From Bacteroidia bacterium (GTDB lineage: Bacteria > Bacteroidota > Bacteroidia > SpSt-205): DNA of 47,388 bases. The stretch lies in the NCBI GenBank assembly GCA_025057135.1, contig JANWXY010000074.1, forward strand, positions 1 through 47,388, in the 5' to 3' direction. Below, one piece after another: positions 1 to 8,409 of this stretch (position 1 is its first letter; every line of letters begins with the position of its first letter). The translations under genes and the position numbers were made by a program. The notes below the pieces were generated by a model. That model did no database searches. It saw only the letters and a program-made list of their open reading frames with translations, and had not been told where the DNA came from.

Positions 1-1
1 C

Positions 2-112
2 ACAGGCGCTGGCGCCCCCCCAACGCTCCTTCAAAGCAATGGCCAAGCTTTCAACACTACCTACAGAATAGCTACCCTCAAAAATGCCGCAGCCTCAAAG
101 GCAGACGCTTAG
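2..112 (+). other. possible C-terminal tail of a gene entering from the left edge
   Basis: Frame 2 of the plus strand is open from the window edge to a TAG at 110-112. It encodes about 36 residues ending ..[14 protein letters not shown]. The end would overlap the ahcY stop by 4 nt in a tail-to-tail arrangement, which is common in this window. The minus strand also has an open, protein-like frame here, so neither assignment is secure. I do not recognise a family. Confidence 0.3.
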
Positions 113-1419
113 TACCTGTACCATTCTGGCTTATACGGTCCTTCTACGGGCACTCCAATGTAAGCAGCCTGTTCGGGCGTCAGCTCGTCCAGTTCAGCCC
201 CGAGTTTGTCTAGGTGGAGACGAGCTACCATCTCATCTAAGTGCTTAGGGAGCGTATAAACTTTGTTTTCGTACTGATTACCTCGTGTCCAGAGTTCTAT
301 TTGCGCAAGGACTTGATTGGAGAAAGAGCAGGACATCACAAATGAAGGATGCCCCTCTGCACAAGCTAAGTTCATGAGTCGCCCCTCAGCCAAGAGGATG
401 ATCTCTTTGCCCTCCACATTATAGACGTCCACATATGGCTTGATGGTATATTTCGTATGACCGTAATGCTTATTCAGCCATGCGACATCAATCTCTAAAT
501 CAAAGTGCCCGATATTTCCCACAATGGCTTTATCCTTCATAGCGAGGAAGTGCCGCCCGACGATGATATCTCGGTTACCCGTAGCTGTAATGATAATATC
601 AGCTAAGGGTACGGCATTATCCATTTTCATCACACGGAAGCCGTCCATGACTGCCTGCAGAGCACAAATGGGGTCTATTTCTGTGACAATCACTTGGGCT
701 CCGGCGCCTGCAAAGGCTTGGGCAGTCCCAGCTCCTACATCTCCATACCCTGCCACTACGACAGTTTTCCCTGCAATCATCACTCCGGTCGCTCGACGCA
801 CCGCATCTACGGCTGACTCACGACAACCATAGATATTGTCAAACTTGGACTTTGTGACGGAATCATTGACATTGATTGCAGGAAAAGGCAATCGTCCCTG
901 AGCCGCATACTCATAAAGTCGTCGCACCCCCGTGGTTGTCTCCTCGGAAACCCCTTTGATATTTTTAGCCAACTCAGGATACTTCTCTATGATGAGCCAA
1001 GTGAGGTCGCCACCATCGTCTAAAATCATGTTGAGAGGACGATCTTTACTACCGAAAAATAGCGTCTGTTCTATACACCACCAGTACTCTTCCTCCGTCT
1101 GCCCTTTCCATGCGAATACTGGTATGCCTGCAGCCGCTATAGCCGCCGCGGCATGATCCTGGGTCGAGAATGGATTACAAGATGACCACCGAACTTCCGC
1201 CCCCAAATCAACAAGCGTCTCTATGAGAACCGCCGTTTCTATCGTCATGTGGAGACAGCCGGTGATACGGGCTCCTTTTAGCGGCTTGCTATCACGATAG
1301 CGCTCTCGGATAGCCATGAGCCCTGGCATCTCAGCTTCTGCAAGACGAATTTCGCGCCGCCCCCATTCCGCAAGGGAGATGTCGGCGACTTTGTAATCCT
1401 GCTGCGTAGTCGTAATCAT
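109..1419 (-). CDS. ahcY: adenosylhomocysteinase (S-adenosyl-L-homocysteine hydrolase)
   Basis: This cytoplasmic enzyme reversibly hydrolyses S-adenosylhomocysteine to adenosine and homocysteine, relieving product inhibition of methyltransferases. The 436-residue protein is full length for the family. The substrate domain includes HMT near residue 57 and the [11 protein letters not shown] stretch, with Lys190 and Asp194 matching the conserved catalytic pair. The NAD-binding glycine motif GYGDVGAG is at 224-231, and the C-terminus ends ..PEWYRY like the conserved KPxxYRY tail. The ATG at 1419 is 8 nt downstream of a TACATTTG element, so the leader would be only a few nucleotides long. The gene is divergent from holB, with 67 bp between the starts used here. 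Confidence 0.97.
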   Translation of the reverse strand: MITTTQQDYKVADISLAEWGRREIRLAEAEMPGLMAIRERYRDSKPLKGARITGCLHMTIETAVLIETLVDLGAEVRWSSCNPFSTQDHAAAAIAAAGIPVFAWKGQTEEEYWWCIEQTLFFGSKDRPLNMILDDGGDLTWLIIEKYPELAKNIKGVSEETTTGVRRLYEYAAQGRLPFPAINVNDSVTKSKFDNIYGCRESAVDAVRRATGVMIAGKTVVVAGYGDVGAGTAQAFAGAGAQVIVTEIDPICALQAVMDGFRVMKMDNAVPLADIIITATGNRDIIVGRHFLAMKDKAIVGNIGHFDLEIDVAWLNKHYGHTKYTIKPYVDVYNVEGKEIILLAEGRLMNLACAEGHPSFVMSCSFSNQVLAQIELWTRGNQYENKVYTLPKHLDEMVARLHLDKLGAELDELTPEQAAYIGVPVEGPYKPEWYRY

Positions 1420-1427
1420 ATGTGTCG

Positions 1428-1435
1428 CAAATGTA
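1428..1435 (-). promoter_or_regulatory. -7 promoter element TACATTTG of ahcY
   Basis: Exact match to the Bacteroidota -7 consensus TAnnTTTG, with 8 nt between the element and the ahcY ATG. The rplM gene has the identical octamer at the same 8-nt distance. No convincing -33 TTTG element was seen. Confidence 0.6.
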
Positions 1436-1486
1436 CATCGTAGGAAACAAATCTCCCCCTACAATGATTACTTGCGTTTGTCAGGT

Positions 1487-2599
1487 ATGCGAAAGAATAG
1501 CGACCTTCGAGCAATGCAGTGGTCTGCCGTACCCCACGAGGATAAGGTAAAGACTGAATGGAGCGCTTTATGCAAAGGGCAGCTCCCACACGCCTTACTA
1601 TGGGTCGGTCCCGAAGGTATCGGGAAAACAGCAGCTGCATGGATGGTTACCAAAGCCCTCCTATGCCAAGAAAGTGACTCCATAGACCCCTGCGGGCGCT
1701 GTCAAAATTGCCAACTCATGGACCGCATAGAACATCCTAATCTCCTGTTCATCCCCCCCCTCCCTAACGATATTCCAATAGAGGAAGGTGTCCAGACACT
1801 TCGCATACATCTCCGAGAAAATCCATTCCTTTCTCTCTCAGAATGGGAAGCCATCCTTGCTGGACTTCGGAGTAAGCCTAGCGAGAATAAATCTGCTCTC
1901 GTCTCACCCAAGGGAATCTCCGGCAGAGTGAACTTATCCATCGGGGTAGAAGCTGCCCGTCGCCTCCAAAGCGCTCTCAGTCTAAGTATTCCAAAAGACT
2001 CGTGGCGCATAGTATGGTTCTGGCATGCAGAGATGCTCACCCGTCAAGCAGCTAACGCCCTCCTGAAAGTAGTTGAAGAGCCCCCTGCACAGACTATTTT
2101 TATTTTTACAAGCGCAAGATTGGAGACTCTCCCAGTCACTCTGCGCTCTCGCTGCCATATATGGCGATTTCCCCCTCTATCTAAAGATAAAATAGAGGCT
2201 CTGGCAGGAGAGTCCGTGGGTAATTTGCGATATTTTCTGTCCCAGGGCAGTTATAACCGATTTCAGCGTTTGAAAGAGCCATCGTTTGAGAGTTATATTC
2301 AAGCTTTGCAGGGCTGGCTACGAAGCCTATCGCAAGAAAATAATGACCCAGCTCCATACATAGAAGAGCTACTCAAAGCTCCTCAGCTTAGTGAAATCCT
2401 TTCTATGGGAGCGATATTGATTCGTGAGCATCCGAAGCTTACCCCCCTGCAGAAAGCTATTGGCATGGACACCCTACTCCGCATAGCTGACGAGATAGAG
2501 CTTAATTTGCAGCCTGCTATACTCTTGTGGGAAGCTACTCTTTACCTGAGAAGGCGCTGGCAGCATCCCCAGTTTGAGTGGGAATGGATTTCTGCCTAA
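1487..2599 (+). CDS. holB: DNA polymerase III subunit delta' (clamp-loader subunit)
   Basis: This is a subunit of the gamma/tau clamp-loader complex, which places the sliding clamp on DNA. An AAA+ P-loop GPEGIGKT lies about 50 residues in. A zinc-type cluster follows (C-x8-C-x2-C-x2-C, from CQES to CQNC), as in HolB and DnaX. Further on are LLKVVEEPP and an LRSRC motif. The catalytic loop is degenerate, as expected for delta'. The reading frame also runs from a TTG at 1472. I prefer ATG 1487 because a -7-like TGCGTTTG ends at 1480, but ATG 1514 (MQWSAVPHE..) is also plausible, since homologues usually begin close to that motif. The last 65 bp are antisense to the end of the glycosyltransferase gene. 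Confidence 0.85.
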   Translation: MRKNSDLRAMQWSAVPHEDKVKTEWSALCKGQLPHALLWVGPEGIGKTAAAWMVTKALLCQESDSIDPCGRCQNCQLMDRIEHPNLLFIPPLPNDIPIEEGVQTLRIHLRENPFLSLSEWEAILAGLRSKPSENKSALVSPKGISGRVNLSIGVEAARRLQSALSLSIPKDSWRIVWFWHAEMLTRQAANALLKVVEEPPAQTIFIFTSARLETLPVTLRSRCHIWRFPPLSKDKIEALAGESVGNLRYFLSQGSYNRFQRLKEPSFESYIQALQGWLRSLSQENNDPAPYIEELLKAPQLSEILSMGAILIREHPKLTPLQKAIGMDTLLRIADEIELNLQPAILLWEATLYLRRRWQHPQFEWEWISA

Positions 2600-3332
2600 G
2601 AGCTAAACGCAGGCTTTTCCGATGCCAGCGCAACCATATCACGCCCCATATAGCTTCTTGAATCACATGGCGGCTCATTTTAGAGTGCCCAGCCACTCTC
2701 TCTACAAATACAATCGGCACCTCCTGCCATCTGGCACCCGCTAAAAAGGCTTTATACTTCATTTCAATCTGGAAAGCATACCCGCGAAAACGAATAGGCC
2801 CACCGCTCAGAATCCTTTCCAAAAGCGAACGCCTATACCCTACAAAGCCCGCCGTAGGGTCCCTAACGGGCATCCCCGTGACGAAACGCACATACCAGCT
2901 CGCTCCATAGCTGAGCAAAATACGACTGAGAGGCCAGTTGACGACATTTATGCCCTGAATGTAGCGCGAGCCTATGGCAATATCTACACTCTCCAAGGCA
3001 TCGGCTAAACGAGGGAGATAGTTGGGAGGATGACTAAAATCCGCATCCATTTCATAAATATACTGAGCCGAGGTATGTTCTAATACCCACTGAAACCCAG
3101 CTTCATAAGCTCGACCAAGTCCCTCTTTCTGTGAGCGCCTCAGAATGTGCATGTGAAAATCAGGATGCTCGGCTTTGAAAGTCAGAGCAATATCAGCCGT
3201 GCCATCCGGTGAATTGTCATCTACGACTAAAACGCCCAAAGTTAGAGGGAGCTGACGCAGCGCGTTCAGCATCCCATAGATATTGTCAGCTTCGTTATAC
3301 GTCGGCAAAACTACCCAATGTTCAGGCGGCAT
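2535..3332 (-). CDS. polyprenol-phosphate mannosyltransferase-like GT2 glycosyltransferase
   Basis: This is a GT-A fold family 2 glycosyltransferase of the dolichol/polyprenol-phosphate mannose synthase (DPM1/Ppm1) type. Such enzymes transfer a sugar from a nucleotide donor to a membrane polyprenyl phosphate. The N-terminus reads VVLPTYNEADNI, followed by the nucleotide-binding DDNSPDGTAD (about residues 38-47) and the metal-binding DADFSH (about 96-101). The later GxxxxFRGYAFQIEMKYKA and VPIVFVERVAGHSKM stretches are typical of DPM1 relatives. At 265 residues it has no C-terminal membrane domain, as in the short DPM1 class. It starts inside the last codons of the ABC exporter (11-nt overlap), so the two are probably cotranscribed. 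The sugar substrate cannot be read from the sequence. Confidence 0.88.
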   Translation of the reverse strand: MPPEHWVVLPTYNEADNIYGMLNALRQLPLTLGVLVVDDNSPDGTADIALTFKAEHPDFHMHILRRSQKEGLGRAYEAGFQWVLEHTSAQYIYEMDADFSHPPNYLPRLADALESVDIAIGSRYIQGINVVNWPLSRILLSYGASWYVRFVTGMPVRDPTAGFVGYRRSLLERILSGGPIRFRGYAFQIEMKYKAFLAGARWQEVPIVFVERVAGHSKMSRHVIQEAIWGVIWLRWHRKSLRLALRQKSIPTQTGDAASAFSGKE

Positions 3333-4965
3333 GGGCAGGAGAGAGCTTGATCACTTCATCACAGTAGGCCTGTGTATCGGGACTGTGTGCAACGATCATC
3401 ACGATAGAGTCTTTCGCCAGATAGCGAAGGCCTCTGTATATGAAACCCTCCATCTGAGGGTCTATATGAGCTGTGGGCTCGTCTAATATCCAGACTGCAG
3501 GACGACGCAAGGCTGCCCGCCATAAGGCGACCAGCTGCCGCTCACCAGCAGAAAGCGCCCCTCCACCGACCCCCACCGATTGGTCTAAGCTCCAGGCCTG
3601 TACATATTTCAGAAAACCGAGACGCTCAGCTGCCTCCCAGATTTGAGTATCGGGAATGTCTTCATATAGAGTGAGGTTTTCCCGTAGCGTTCCCTCAAAG
3701 AGCACTGGCTCCTGAGGAATGTAAGCTATCATCTCACGCAAATAAGCTTTATTCCACTGAGGGAGCGGCACCCCACCGAAGCGTATCACCCCCTCCTGCG
3801 GCTCGTAATATCCAAGTAGAAGGTAAAAGAGTGTGCTTTTGCCCGTGCCAGTGGGTGCGGAAATACCGTAGACTTTGCCAGCAACTAACCTCAAAGACAA
3901 TCCTCGTAAAACCTCTCTGTCAGCAGTATAGCCGAAATGCAAGTTCTCTATTTCCAGCGTATAAGGATACTTGAGCTGGGGCATGACCCCGGAGAGAGAC
4001 TCCTCAGTATTCTGGTCCAAAAGGCGAAAGATTCTATCAGCACTGACTATACCCATTTGAAGGCTATTGACTTGATCCGCTATAATCCGAAAAGGACGAA
4101 AGAAAAGCTGTTGATATAAAGTAAAAGCTACTAAGCTGCCGACGGTAGTCTCTCCCTGGTAGATTAGATAGCCTCCAAAAAGCAATACCGCACTCAGTCC
4201 GACGAGAGTTACAGTTTCCATTGTAGGGAAAAACCAGGCAAAATAGCCAATCACTCTACGGTAGCTGAGGTAGTAAAGGCGATTAAGACGGAGAAAACGA
4301 GACCAGAGGGAGGGTTCGGCGCCCATGCTCTCTGTAAGCTCTCTGCTTTGAAAAATCTCTTGAAGATAACCGTTCATACGGGCGATATATAAACGAACCC
4401 GCGCAAAACTTTCTCGGATTTTGCGAGAAAAATATTGAGAAGCCCATAATCCCAGTGGCATCACAAGCAGCGTAATAGCTGTAAGTCTTGTATCTACAAA
4501 TAGCATCAGCCCAACCAAAAATGTGAGCTGCAAAATCTCACCAGCTATGACCAAAAAAGTTTCAGCCAAGGTAGATTGTAGAGTTTGCGTATCTGTCAGC
4601 GTGCGGGTATAGAGGATGCCTGTGGGATATTTCTCTAAAGAAGGTATGGATAAGCGAAGCACTTTTTCAAATAAAGCGCGTCTAAGCTGACGAGAGACTG
4701 CCCATGCGAGCCGCTGAGTGAAAAGCGTCTGCCCACGCTGTACAAGAGCGTGTAGAAAACTCATTCCTACAAGCACGCCTCCCCATAAAAGAAGGGCATG
4801 AGCATCTTTATCTTTCAGAGGATGGTCTATGACATAACGATAGAGATATGGACGCAGAGGCTGAAATAAAGACGCCAGCGTAACTAAGAGCAGAGCAATC
4901 CCAAAAAGCCGCTTCTGCGCTACAAGTAGGCGTAAAAGCCGTAGAGTGACCGCGAAAGACTTCAC
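3322..4965 (-). CDS. ABC transporter, fused permease and ATPase (exporter type)
   Basis: This is a type IV half-transporter expected to work as a dimer in the inner membrane. The N-terminal part (about residues 1-310) holds about six hydrophobic helices of the ABC_membrane class. The ATPase has Walker A APTGTGKST, Q-loop YIPQEPVLFEG, signature LSAGE (a variant of LSGGQ), Walker B VWILDEPTAHID and switch histidine VAHS. At 547 residues it is slightly short for the family but complete. It starts with GTG in a 4-nt GTGA overlap with the carboxypeptidase stop, which indicates translational coupling. The following glycosyltransferase suggests lipid or glycolipid export, but that is only inference. 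Confidence 0.93.
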   Translation of the reverse strand: MKSFAVTLRLLRLLVAQKRLFGIALLLVTLASLFQPLRPYLYRYVIDHPLKDKDAHALLLWGGVLVGMSFLHALVQRGQTLFTQRLAWAVSRQLRRALFEKVLRLSIPSLEKYPTGILYTRTLTDTQTLQSTLAETFLVIAGEILQLTFLVGLMLFVDTRLTAITLLVMPLGLWASQYFSRKIRESFARVRLYIARMNGYLQEIFQSRELTESMGAEPSLWSRFLRLNRLYYLSYRRVIGYFAWFFPTMETVTLVGLSAVLLFGGYLIYQGETTVGSLVAFTLYQQLFFRPFRIIADQVNSLQMGIVSADRIFRLLDQNTEESLSGVMPQLKYPYTLEIENLHFGYTADREVLRGLSLRLVAGKVYGISAPTGTGKSTLFYLLLGYYEPQEGVIRFGGVPLPQWNKAYLREMIAYIPQEPVLFEGTLRENLTLYEDIPDTQIWEAAERLGFLKYVQAWSLDQSVGVGGGALSAGERQLVALWRAALRRPAVWILDEPTAHIDPQMEGFIYRGLRYLAKDSIVMIVAHSPDTQAYCDEVIKLSPAHAA

Positions 4966-6467
4966 GCGGGAAGAGCGAGACCTTCGTATAACTGGGCGAC
5001 CTTCCGCCGAATATACCGAATAAACGGCTTGGCAGAAAGTGGAGCACCCGTAGCTCGCTCACAGAGCTCTTGGATACGATACCGGGCACCATGAGCATGT
5101 ATATTAGTACGCATCCAATGAAGTGGAAGGCTTGCATCCCCTTCTGATAACCGAGCAGGCCATTCAGGATGAGATAAAGTCAATGCCTCGCTAAGCTGAG
5201 CCGCCAACAAGCTGCCGAGAGAATAGGTCGGAAAATACCCAAAACTACCCATTGACCAATGGACATCTTGAAGAACGCCATGAGCATCATCTGGAACTGC
5301 GAGATTTAGGTATTCAGCGACTTTATCATTCCATGCGACGGGAAGCTCCCGCACAGTCAAGTCCCCATTAATCAAGGCACGCTCAAGCTCAAATCGTAAC
5401 AGAATATGTAAGTGATAGCTTACTTCATCAGATTCTATACGGATGAGACCAGGCTGGATTTTATTCACCTGACGCGCCAGAGAAAAAGGCGTATGAGCAG
5501 ATAGCCAGCTCAGCGTGTAATGCGGAAGGACATTTTCGTATAAATATGTCCAAAATTCAACGGATGCCCCTACGTGGTTTTCCCAAAAACGGGACTGAGA
5601 TTCATGTACGCTAAGTGAAGATGCATGAGTTATAGGCCAACCAAGAGGTTCTCTGGGAAGGCCCTGCTCATAAAGGGCATGCCCCATCTCATGAAGAGCC
5701 GCCGATAAAGCAGCTGTAAGGTCTTTTTCATTGATGCGAATCGTGATACGCACATCGTCAGGGGATATACCTGTACAGAAAGGATGTACAGACTCGTCAA
5801 TGCGCCCTCTGGTCAAGTCATACCCCAACTGCTTGACCACAGTTTGAATAAGCGCTTTTTGCTCAGCCGCTGACATATACAGAGGGGGATACTCCACGCC
5901 GCCAATGGGATTTTCTTGGCACAAGCGTATAGTTTCCATTAGAAATGGGCGAAGCTCCGAGAAAAGCTGCTCAATGTCCGTGGGCGTCACACTACGCTCA
6001 AAGAGATGAAGCAAAGCTTCATAGGGTTCGTTTTGATAGCCGATTGCCGCGGCTTTTTCACGAGAGAGTTTTACCAGCTTCTCTAAGTGCGGGCGAAAAC
6101 TCTCAAAGTCCGAGCGGCTCTTAGCGTCTACCCAAGCGCGCTGAGCATAGCTTGCCGCTTCCGAAAATGCCCTGACAAGGTCTGATGGGATTTTTTCAGC
6201 TATCTCCGCATCCTCTAATAGCAAACGAATATCTCTTCTTGTCGCATCATCTATGTCGGACAAAGTATTAGCTTCTCTGAGGAGGGGGAGGATTTTTTCT
6301 ATGATTCGTTGATGAACCATACCCGCCAGAGTACCATGTAAAGCTGCCCGTGAAGCGGCTCCTGCGGGGGGCATGCAAACCTCTTGATCCCAAGCCAGAA
6401 GCTCTAACCCACTGATAAGAAGAGCCTGCGTTCGTAGCTCTACACTTAGCTGCCCCAGGATGTCCAT
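4962..6467 (-). CDS. M32 family metallocarboxypeptidase (Taq type)
   Basis: This zinc (or cobalt) carboxypeptidase removes C-terminal residues from peptides in the cytoplasm. The catalytic HEMGH is at residues 259-263. The third metal ligand is in the conserved HESQSR (H288, E289), and the family's IRI/DVRIT and YFPTYSLG segments are present. The protein has 501 residues, the usual M32 length. The open frame extends to a TTG at 6491, but TATCTTTG ends exactly 4 nt before ATG 6467, so the shorter start is preferred. The gene is followed by the ABC exporter through a GTGA overlap. Confidence 0.95.
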   Translation of the reverse strand: MDILGQLSVELRTQALLISGLELLAWDQEVCMPPAGAASRAALHGTLAGMVHQRIIEKILPLLREANTLSDIDDATRRDIRLLLEDAEIAEKIPSDLVRAFSEAASYAQRAWVDAKSRSDFESFRPHLEKLVKLSREKAAAIGYQNEPYEALLHLFERSVTPTDIEQLFSELRPFLMETIRLCQENPIGGVEYPPLYMSAAEQKALIQTVVKQLGYDLTRGRIDESVHPFCTGISPDDVRITIRINEKDLTAALSAALHEMGHALYEQGLPREPLGWPITHASSLSVHESQSRFWENHVGASVEFWTYLYENVLPHYTLSWLSAHTPFSLARQVNKIQPGLIRIESDEVSYHLHILLRFELERALINGDLTVRELPVAWNDKVAEYLNLAVPDDAHGVLQDVHWSMGSFGYFPTYSLGSLLAAQLSEALTLSHPEWPARLSEGDASLPLHWMRTNIHAHGARYRIQELCERATGAPLSAKPFIRYIRRKVAQLYEGLALPA

Positions 6468-6471
6468 GCGG

Positions 6472-6479
6472 CAAAGATA
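6472..6479 (-). promoter_or_regulatory. -7 promoter element TATCTTTG of the M32 carboxypeptidase unit
   Basis: Exact TAnnTTTG match, separated by 4 nt (CCGC) from ATG 6467. It lies inside the terminal region between the outer-membrane-protein gene and the carboxypeptidase. It implies an internal start within the minus-strand block and a leaderless message. Confidence 0.6.
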
Positions 6480-6487
6480 ACCCAAAA

Positions 6488-7090
6488 TCAACGAGTTTCA
6501 CCCCAGGTGACGTGAATCTCAAAACTCAAACAACGCAGCTTCGCCCCTTCATAAGCCCCAGTCGTCGTGTGGGGTCGTCGCAAAAGGTTGGATAAGCCGA
6601 TTTCATAGTACCCGCTAAGCCCAGTAGTGCCGAACTGTACTGGCAGCTCAATAGTCAGTCCGAGCGGGAGAAAGGCATACCATGGATTGACCGCACGGGC
6701 GGGAGAAAGAGACAATCCACGCTGCTGGTAGCGATACCCTACTGACAGGCCTGCTTTAGGATAAAAAACTTGCCATCGCGGCCCGAAACGAAAAGCCGCT
6801 TCTACGGCTTTATAGGCGGTTATCTGACCTGAAAGAAAGTCTTGATTGACGAGAGGGAAACGAGGCTCCGAGGGAGCGCCTTTATACACCCAAAGCAGAG
6901 CGGCTTCCCAGCCAGCTCCCCACCAGTAGCTTTTTCCATGGACTCCCACCGCCGCATTAGAGAACCATCCCGCAGGAACCGGTTCTCCCTTGTCCGTAGT
7001 GTAGTTGAAACAGCCCCGAAAAGATAATCCGATGCCGCGCTGAGCCCATAGAAAGCTATACAGGCACAGCCATCTCGCGAAGAAGGTCAT
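6488..7090 (-). CDS. putative outer-membrane beta-barrel protein, unknown function
   Basis: I do not recognise a family. The 200-residue product starts with a short signal peptide (MTFFARWLCLYSFLWAQ) that ends in the WAQ motif shared by other exported proteins in this window. The rest alternates aromatic and polar residues (GYRYQQRGLSL, YYEIGLSNLLRR), as in small Bacteroidota outer-membrane barrels, and ends ..EIHVTWGETR. ATG 7090 is chosen because it gives a clean signal peptide; ATG 7108 is possible. The start lies within the last 35 bp of dapD in another frame, suggesting coupling to the upstream thioesterase-dapD unit. Confidence 0.6.
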   Translation of the reverse strand: MTFFARWLCLYSFLWAQRGIGLSFRGCFNYTTDKGEPVPAGWFSNAAVGVHGKSYWWGAGWEAALLWVYKGAPSEPRFPLVNQDFLSGQITAYKAVEAAFRFGPRWQVFYPKAGLSVGYRYQQRGLSLSPARAVNPWYAFLPLGLTIELPVQFGTTGLSGYYEIGLSNLLRRPHTTTGAYEGAKLRCLSFEIHVTWGETR

Positions 7091-7871
7091 TAAGGGCGAG
7101 CTTTTCATCGTGCTCAGGTTTTCTCCAACCGATGATAAGCGCACAAGGGACCTGATAACGCCCCCCGGGGAAGGTTTTTTCACGCATGCCACTAATCACG
7201 ACCGCTCGAGGGGGAACGTATCCTCTATATTCTCGGGCCTCCTGAGCAGTCACATCTATCACAGGAATGCTGGCTGTGAGAATCGTACCTGCTCCGATAA
7301 TAGCTTTTTCACCTACATGGACACCCTCTACTATTATCGCCCTGCTACCAATGAACGCCCCATCCTCTATAATGACTGGGCGGGCCTGAGGCGGTTCTAA
7401 TACCCCTCCTATCCCGACGCCTCCGCTCAAATGTACGCCTCTGCCTATCTGCGCACAAGAACCGACGGTCGCCCATGTATCCACCATACTCCCCTCTCCC
7501 ACATAAGCACCGATATTAACATAGCCTGGCATTAGAATCACCCCTGCCCCTAAATAACTGCCGTAACGAGCCACCCCTGGTGGAACGACACGCACATTAG
7601 GCGAATAGGAGGTCTTAGTCGGTATTTTGTCATAAAAGCTGATATCTCCCGCTGAGATTGGCTCTACCTTCCGCAAACGGAAATACAAAAGAATCGCCGC
7701 CTTAACCCACGCATGGACCTCCCATGAACCATCCCCCTTGGGAGTGGCGCACCGCAGTCGTCCCGCATCTAACTCCCCAATAACTGCTTCTACAGCTTGC
7801 TGGTAAGCTGCTTGCGAAAGCAGGGCTGGCTCCTGCCATGCCGCTTCTATCAGAGAACGGTATGTCTCCAT
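7056..7871 (-). CDS. dapD: tetrahydrodipicolinate N-succinyltransferase
   Basis: This cytoplasmic enzyme succinylates 2,3,4,5-tetrahydropyridine-2,6-dicarboxylate in the succinylase branch of lysine and diaminopimelate synthesis. The N-terminal part has WVKAAILLYFRL and the YDKIPTK-type motif. The central part is a left-handed beta helix of hexapeptide repeats (GAGVILMPGYVNIGAYVGEG, then GAFIGSRAIIVEG). The length of 271 residues is typical. Its ATG follows the thioesterase stop by 1 nt (TAAGATG). The partner dap genes are not in this window. Confidence 0.96.
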   Translation of the reverse strand: METYRSLIEAAWQEPALLSQAAYQQAVEAVIGELDAGRLRCATPKGDGSWEVHAWVKAAILLYFRLRKVEPISAGDISFYDKIPTKTSYSPNVRVVPPGVARYGSYLGAGVILMPGYVNIGAYVGEGSMVDTWATVGSCAQIGRGVHLSGGVGIGGVLEPPQARPVIIEDGAFIGSRAIIVEGVHVGEKAIIGAGTILTASIPVIDVTAQEAREYRGYVPPRAVVISGMREKTFPGGRYQVPCALIIGWRKPEHDEKLALNDLLREMAVPV

Positions 7872-7872
7872 C

Positions 7873-8376
7873 TTACATGAGCTTTAAGGTGGAAGCCTCT
7901 GCGGGGTCTAACTTTCCCGCCATAATGAGACGCATTTCTCGGCGACGCAAGGCACCCTCGTATTGTCGCTTCTCCTCTTCTGTTTCAGGTGCTACCGGAG
8001 GCACTGGGATGGGACATCCACTCTGATCAATCGCCACGAAAGTATAATAGGCTTCGTTGGAGAGGCGCTTTTCATTGGAAGGAAGACTCTGGGCAAAAAC
8101 CTTGAGATAAACCTCCATGGAAGTATGGAAGGCGCGAGTTACATAGGCTTCTATGGTGAGGAGTTCTCCTACTTTGATAGCTGAACGGAAGCTTACATAA
8201 TCCACTGCCGCCGTTACACACACTCGCTGAGAATGCCTATACGCGGCTATGGCAGCAGCTACATCCATCCAGTAGAGCAACTGCCCACCCATTAGATTGC
8301 CGAGAGCGTTGGCATGATTAGGAAAAACCATTTCGGTCAATATGGTATGAGAAACTGAGGGCGGCTTCGGCTCCAT
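7873..8376 (-). CDS. acyl-CoA thioesterase, hotdog fold (YciA/ACOT type)
   Basis: This is a single-hotdog acyl-CoA thioesterase of 167 residues. The family core is clear: TEMVFPNHANALGNLMGGQLL followed by WMDVAAAIAA, with the conserved Asn/His and Asp that act in hydrolysis, then VDYVSFRSAIKVGELL. The C-terminal 40 residues are charged and helical (EEEKRQYEGALRRREMR). The open frame extends to 8508 but that extension overlaps rnhB. A perfect TACCTTTG ends 4 nt before ATG 8376, so that start is used. It heads a unit with dapD. The acyl substrate cannot be predicted. Confidence 0.92.
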   Translation of the reverse strand: MEPKPPSVSHTILTEMVFPNHANALGNLMGGQLLYWMDVAAAIAAYRHSQRVCVTAAVDYVSFRSAIKVGELLTIEAYVTRAFHTSMEVYLKVFAQSLPSNEKRLSNEAYYTFVAIDQSGCPIPVPPVAPETEEEKRQYEGALRRREMRLIMAGKLDPAEASTLKLM

Positions 8377-8380
8377 GCTC

Positions 8381-8388
8381 CAAAGGTA
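8381..8388 (-). promoter_or_regulatory. -7 promoter element TACCTTTG of the thioesterase-dapD unit
   Basis: Exact TAnnTTTG match, 4 nt (GAGC) before the thioesterase ATG, so the transcript is predicted to be leaderless. Its -33 region must lie within the rnhB coding sequence. Confidence 0.65.
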
Positions 8389-8397
8389 GAAGAAAGC

Positions 8398-8405
8398 GAA
8401 CTTTG
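8398..8405 (+). promoter_or_regulatory. -7-like element GAACTTTG of rnhB
   Basis: One mismatch to TAnnTTTG, placed 4 nt (TGAA) before the rnhB GTG, the same spacing as the stronger elements. Only 9 bp separate it from the opposing thioesterase element. Confidence 0.45.
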
Positions 8406-8409
8406 TGAA

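Noticed and set aside
4000-4119. Possible frame disruption in the ABC exporter because of the short protein length
   Set aside because: All ATPase motifs and about six helices are in one uninterrupted frame; 547 residues is within range.
7110-7400. 96-codon plus-strand frame antisense to dapD
   Set aside because: dapD has clear hexapeptide repeats on the other strand; the shadow has no motif or start signal.
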